Below are positions 5,314 to 8,516 of a stretch of 8,516 nucleotides of DNA, in pieces (the first letter of the stretch is position 1; the number at the start of each line of letters is the position of its first letter). Source of the stretch: an uncultured bacterium (GTDB lineage: Bacteria; Verrucomicrobiota; Verrucomicrobiia; Opitutales; Intestinicryptomonadaceae); NCBI GenBank assembly GCA_905214995.1, contig CAJMOT010000098.1:1-8516 (forward strand), in the 5' to 3' direction. Under the pieces are notes generated by a model. The model saw only the letters and a list, made by a program, of their open reading frames with translations. It did not search any database and was not told where the DNA came from. The position numbers and the translations under genes are program-made.

Positions 5314-6381
5314 ATGAGGGAAATACTGCTCGGCGCCGGCATCGCCGAACTCCACATGCCGATAAATTTCGAATCTCGCGAAGGCGCAGAAACGCAATTC
5401 GCGCGCGCCGCAAAAACGCTCGAAAGCCTCGGGGCGCAGGCTGTGTGCGCGGAAATCTTCGGCCCCGCGTGGGCCGGAGAAGCGGCAAAATCCCTATTTT
5501 CCGGAATCCCCGTTAACCATATTCTTCCCCTCGACGAATCCGCAACCCCGACGCTCGCGGGCGCGCACATAACCGCACTGCGCGGGGCGCGCGCGGAATT
5601 CTGCGACTGCGGGGGCTTTATGGCCGCCGTGTATGAAGCCGGCGGAGTCCGCTATTTCAGGTCGTTCGGCATAACCCCCGGGAGCGCCGACGGCGACGGA
5701 TACGCCGAGACTATCGGCAACCTCTCGGCGATGAAATCCGCCCTCGAAAAGTGCGGGTACAAATTCACCGACATAGCGCGCACGTGGTTTTACAATTTCA
5801 GGCTGCTGGACTGGTACGCCGACTTCAACCGCGCGCGGACGGAATTCTTCCGGAATGAAAAAATATTCGACTCCCTGCTGCCCGCAAGCACCGGAATCGG
5901 CGCGCCCAATCCCGCGGGGGCGAAGATAGAGAGCGGAATATTCGCCCTCAAAAGCTCCGAAAAAGGCGGCGGGAAGTGGAGCGCGCGGGAAGTGGAATCG
6001 CCCCTGCAATGCGGCGCGCCGCGCTACGGGAGCTCGTTTTCGAGGGCGGTGGAGATAGATACGGAATTTTCGAGGCGCGTGATAATTTCCGGAACGGCGA
6101 GCATAGAGCCCGGGGGGGCGACCGCCCGCGTGGGCGACATAGGCGGGCAGGTGGAGCTCACTATGCGCGTCATCGGAGAAATCTTGAAATCGCGCGGAAT
6201 GGGCTTTTCGGACACTGTGCGGGCGATTGTCTACTGCCAGAGGCCCGAATTCTACGAAGAGTTCAAGAAATGGCGCGCCCAATCCGGCGCGGAAATTCCG
6301 CACTGCCCGTCTTTCAGCACCGTCTGCCGCGGCGACCTCCTATTTGAAGTGGAGCTCGACGCCGCCAAAAACGCCCGCTGA
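5314..6381 (+). CDS. chorismatase-like protein (FkbO/Hyg5/XanB2 type, RidA fold)
   Basis: A 355-residue soluble protein with a C-terminal half of YjgF/RidA fold and the wider pattern of chorismatases, which split chorismate into pyruvate plus a dihydroxycyclohexadiene or hydroxybenzoate acid. Visible family motifs are RTWFYNFRLLDWYADFNRAR (residues 156-175), PASTGIG (190-196), YGSSFSRA (238-245), SGTASI (259-264), GD-x3-Q (274-279) and CRGDLLFEVE (338-347). By my alignment the Arg of true RidA deaminases, in its P-x-R-S/T motif, is replaced by Phe in PSFST (332-336). That argues against imine hydrolysis. C338 and E345 are candidate active-site residues. The first 120 residues are poorly conserved. 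The gene has its own promoter and Shine-Dalgarno and no visible partner, so the product and pathway are unknown. Many genomes label such proteins simply as Rid-family hydrolases. Confidence 0.75.
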   Translation: MREILLGAGIAELHMPINFESREGAETQFARAAKTLESLGAQAVCAEIFGPAWAGEAAKSLFSGIPVNHILPLDESATPTLAGAHITALRGARAEFCDCGGFMAAVYEAGGVRYFRSFGITPGSADGDGYAETIGNLSAMKSALEKCGYKFTDIARTWFYNFRLLDWYADFNRARTEFFRNEKIFDSLLPASTGIGAPNPAGAKIESGIFALKSSEKGGGKWSAREVESPLQCGAPRYGSSFSRAVEIDTEFSRRVIISGTASIEPGGATARVGDIGGQVELTMRVIGEILKSRGMGFSDTVRAIVYCQRPEFYEEFKKWRAQSGAEIPHCPSFSTVCRGDLLFEVELDAAKNAR

Positions 6382-6437
6382 GCCGCCCCTCAAAAGTTTC
6401 CAAAACTCTCCCCCAATCAAAGCGTGCCAAAGTAAAT

Positions 6438-6466
6438 TTGCGCGCCGGCGCATTATGGGATATACG
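6438..6466 (+). promoter_or_regulatory. weak promoter candidate before the tail-fibre-like gene
   Basis: TTGCGC (6438-6443) and TATACG (6461-6466) are spaced by 17 bases, with only 3 and 4 of 6 consensus matches. If used, transcription would begin almost at the ATG (6476), giving a nearly leaderless message. That fits the absence of a Shine-Dalgarno. The 94-base gap from 6382 shows no clear terminator, so read-through from the preceding gene is equally possible. Confidence 0.25.
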
Positions 6467-6485
6467 TAGCCCACCATGGCTACGT
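6464..6485 (+). repeat. perfect inverted repeat spanning the start codon
   Basis: ACGTAGCC (6464-6471) and GGCTACGT (6478-6485) are perfect 8-bp arms around CACCAT. The ATG at 6476 lies across the spacer and the first base of the right arm. In mRNA this would form a stem around the start codon; in DNA it could be an operator. Confidence 0.6.
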
Positions 6486-8317
6486 CACCTACCATAACAA
6501 ACAGAATACTGATCCGCGCCGACGCGCTTAATTCGGACTCCCCCAAAAACGCTCTGACATCGCGGGAGATTTCCGTAAAGCAGCGCGACGATGTGGATTT
6601 CGCAATCGCCCTGTCAAACGCGGGGCAGAAAATTCCGGCGTCCGAAATAGCGCGGATATGCGTCGAGATTTTCGACATCGGCGCGAGAAACTCCCCCGCC
6701 CCGCGCGCGGTAAAGCTTCTGTTCTCGAAGAGCTCCGAGGACATATCGGAAGTTTCCGAAAGCTGCGACTGCAACGCCACAATCGCGTTGGCGGCGGAGG
6801 AAAACGCCTTCGGAGCGGGCCCCAAATGGATGCGCATATGCGCGTTCTCGCCCGAAGGCAGGAGGACGACATTTGCGCAGGGCTGGATCTCTTCGGAAGA
6901 GTCTTTCGGCGACGCCCCCGCCATAGAGGGGGAAATCCCGCAGTCGTTTTTGAAAACCGAGGACGCCAAGGGCCTTTTCCTGCAAAAGCAAAACGCCCTA
7001 TCCGACATAATCGACAAGGAATCCGCGCGCGAAAATCTCGGGACGCTCTCCGAAGGCGAAATCATTTCGGCGATAGGCTCCGCGTGCGCTTTGAAAGCCG
7101 ACGCTTCGCACACGCATTCGGAATATCTCAAAAAGGCCGAGGCGGAAACGCTCTACGCCCCTGCGGAGGAGACCGAAGGCGAAATTGAAAATCTTGCGGC
7201 GGAAATGTCGAACCTGCGGCTGGGCGGGGCGAGCGCGGGACGCCTGCATTTTGACGGCGGCAAGCTGAGCGCGGCAAACTGGACGTCTGTCGTCATTCCG
7301 CTGCCGTTTTCGCTCGCAATCGAATACGAAATCGAAAGCTGGGAAGGGATAAGCTACGTTTACAACAACGAATTTTCCTTTTTCAACTGCACGAACGCCG
7401 ACTGGAGCGTTTCGGGATACCCGATATACGGATTCAGGCTCACCAAAAATGGGGAATCTGCTCTGGGATTCACGCTCGGCGGGTGCGGCGGCGAGGGAAT
7501 GGGGGCGTCGAGGGGATGGACCGGAAACATAACGCTGCCGACGGGCAGGCACGCCGTCGCCATCGCCGTTCCCGCGCCGGACGCAAGCGGCAACAGCCCC
7601 GCGTCTATACCGGTATACATAGACGGCGAAAACGCGGGCAGCCTCGCCGCGTCGGTCGGCAAGCACAACACATCGGTCTCATTCCAAAAGCCGCTCGTGA
7701 TAAACGAGCGCGGAGTGTATGCCGGAGGCGAAAGTTTCAACGAATTTGAAATCGCGCTTTCCCGAATATCGGTTTTCAACTTCGACATCTCCGCCGAGGG
7801 CGCGCCTTACACGGTCGCCGACTACGCGGGCGGCAAACCCATTCCGCCGAAACTTCTGGATCCGTCCGCGGAAAAGCGCGCAGTGCTCGCGCTCGAGGAC
7901 TCGCTCAACGGCGCGCAAGTTCGCGACAAATCCGGAGGCGCAAACCACGCCGCCGCGATAGGGGAGGTTGCCGCCGACTTCCGCGCCAATCCCGCCATGT
8001 GCAGTTTCCGCATAGGCTGGACTTCCGGACAGTCCAACGGCGTCTATTGCGGCGGGTCGGACTCCGCGCAGGTTCTGCCGGCAAACTCGCTATGCAAAAT
8101 CCTCGCCAAATCCGACGCGCAAATCCCGAGCCTGAAAGTCGGCAGCGCGTCTTCGGCGGCGCAGTTTTCGGAAAGCTTTTCGGTATCCCAGACCGGATGG
8201 TCGGAACTCGACATAACGACCGGAGACTCCGCCTCCGCGCTTTTTATCACGCCCTCCGCGGCAGTCGCGGCGGACGCAAACCTAAACGTAATTCTCGAAA
8301 TAAGGAGCATAAACTGA
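6476..8317 (+). CDS. phage tail-fibre-like / receptor-binding-like protein
   Basis: A 613-residue protein with the modular look of phage appendage proteins. Residues 1-150 form a beta-rich N-terminal region (ITNRILIRADAL, KQRDDVDFAIALSNAG) recalling baseplate or tail-fibre attachment domains. A linker follows with two tail-fibre-type motifs: LSDIIDKESARENLG (175-189), like the common L-x-D-x3-K-x-A-A-R-x-N-L-G repeat, and ALKADASHTHSEYLKK (205-220). Next is a short heptad-like helix (about 221-249) that could trimerise. Residues about 255-437 (GRLHFDGGKL, VYIDGENAGSLAA, IALSRISVFN) look like a LamG/concanavalin-like sugar-binding domain, and 445-613 form a second beta-rich module (AVLALEDSLNGAQVRDKSGG). 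No signal peptide or membrane helix is seen. There is no Shine-Dalgarno; the ATG sits in a palindrome. The next gene starts one base after its stop. A non-phage adhesin is a possible alternative; domain names are by resemblance only. Confidence 0.65.
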   Translation: MATSPTITNRILIRADALNSDSPKNALTSREISVKQRDDVDFAIALSNAGQKIPASEIARICVEIFDIGARNSPAPRAVKLLFSKSSEDISEVSESCDCNATIALAAEENAFGAGPKWMRICAFSPEGRRTTFAQGWISSEESFGDAPAIEGEIPQSFLKTEDAKGLFLQKQNALSDIIDKESARENLGTLSEGEIISAIGSACALKADASHTHSEYLKKAEAETLYAPAEETEGEIENLAAEMSNLRLGGASAGRLHFDGGKLSAANWTSVVIPLPFSLAIEYEIESWEGISYVYNNEFSFFNCTNADWSVSGYPIYGFRLTKNGESALGFTLGGCGGEGMGASRGWTGNITLPTGRHAVAIAVPAPDASGNSPASIPVYIDGENAGSLAASVGKHNTSVSFQKPLVINERGVYAGGESFNEFEIALSRISVFNFDISAEGAPYTVADYAGGKPIPPKLLDPSAEKRAVLALEDSLNGAQVRDKSGGANHAAAIGEVAADFRANPAMCSFRIGWTSGQSNGVYCGGSDSAQVLPANSLCKILAKSDAQIPSLKVGSASSAAQFSESFSVSQTGWSELDITTGDSASALFITPSAAVAADANLNVILEIRSIN

Positions 8318-8318
8318 C

Positions 8319-8516
8319 ATGTCCGACACAGAAACCCAAACGCCGATAGAGGCGGACATCACAAACGGCCAGAAAATGCGCGTTTCAAACGTGCGCATCA
8401 ACGGCGACATAATCGGAGCCGACGGGAAAACCGCCACGGTGGGCGCGGGGCTTGAGCTCGGCGCGGAACAGCTCGCCTCGCTCGGAAGCGCGGCGGTTCA
8501 GGCGCTCGCCGACGTC
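8319..8516 (+). CDS. tail-fibre-like protein, 3' end beyond window
   Basis: The first 66 residues of a gene starting one base after the preceding stop, with AGGAG (8303-8307) 11 bases before the ATG. The N-terminus, MSDTETQTPIEADITNGQ, is followed by RVNG/DGKTAT-like beta elements (VRINGDIIGADGKTATVGAG) and LASLGSAAVQALADV, which recalls linker repeats of tail fibres. The stop is not in the window. The tight spacing indicates co-transcription with the upstream gene. Too little is visible for a firm function. Confidence 0.7.
   Translation, partial: MSDTETQTPIEADITNGQKMRVSNVRINGDIIGADGKTATVGAGLELGAEQLASLGSAAVQALADV

Noticed and set aside
5494..6303. 269-codon open frame on the minus strand
   Set aside because: It is antisense to the chorismatase-like gene, low in complexity and without recognisable domains.
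1..8516. CRISPR arrays, tRNA or rRNA genes, insertion sequences, att sites
   Set aside because: Reading through, I saw no regularly spaced repeats, cloverleaf-like sequence, transposase or integrase motif, or flanking direct repeats.

Overview
The window is bacterial, GC-rich and gene-dense, and every supported gene lies on the + strand. A degenerate gene ending in a PEP-CTERM sorting anchor (VPEP, hydrophobic helix, WRRRK) of the type common in Verrucomicrobiota, together with the codon style, suggests a member of the Opitutae (Opitutales/Puniceicoccales-like), possibly gut-associated. This placement is inference; no rRNA or marker gene is present to fix it.

Layout. (1) 1-1129: the 3' end of a DUF2156 (phosphatidylglycerol lysyltransferase C-terminal-like) gene, followed 4 bases later by a small GNAT acetyltransferase. 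(2) 1313-4378: an iron-uptake operon. A promoter with a perfect palindrome in its spacer drives a DtxR-family repressor whose C-terminus is a FeoA domain, then feoB for the ferrous iron transporter. A second, related TTAG-N6-CTAA dyad lies directly before the feoB start codon. The operon ends in two hairpins, the second a strong intrinsic terminator. (3) 4449-5142: a promoter, a PEP-CTERM protein gene broken by at least three frameshifts, and a terminator. (4) 5207-6381: a single gene with its own promoter, encoding a chorismatase-like (FkbO/Hyg5/XanB2-type, RidA-fold) protein. (5) 6438-8516: a large phage-tail-fibre-like protein and the start of a second gene of the same kind. These probably open a prophage or tail-like module that continues past the window.

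How it works together. The repressor carries the metal-binding pattern of iron-sensing DtxR proteins (Cys-x2-Glu-His) plus a four-cysteine cluster between its two halves. No stand-alone feoA is visible, so the only FeoA domain here is the one on the repressor. The operon therefore looks like a compact self-regulating iron circuit in which sensor, operators, FeoA module and transporter are adjacent.

No complete new defence or mobile system is visible. The points most worth a second look are the paired dyads, the FeoA-fused repressor with its cysteine cluster, the multiply frameshifted sorting-signal gene, the orphan chorismatase-like enzyme, and the palindrome covering the start codon of the tail-fibre-like gene.
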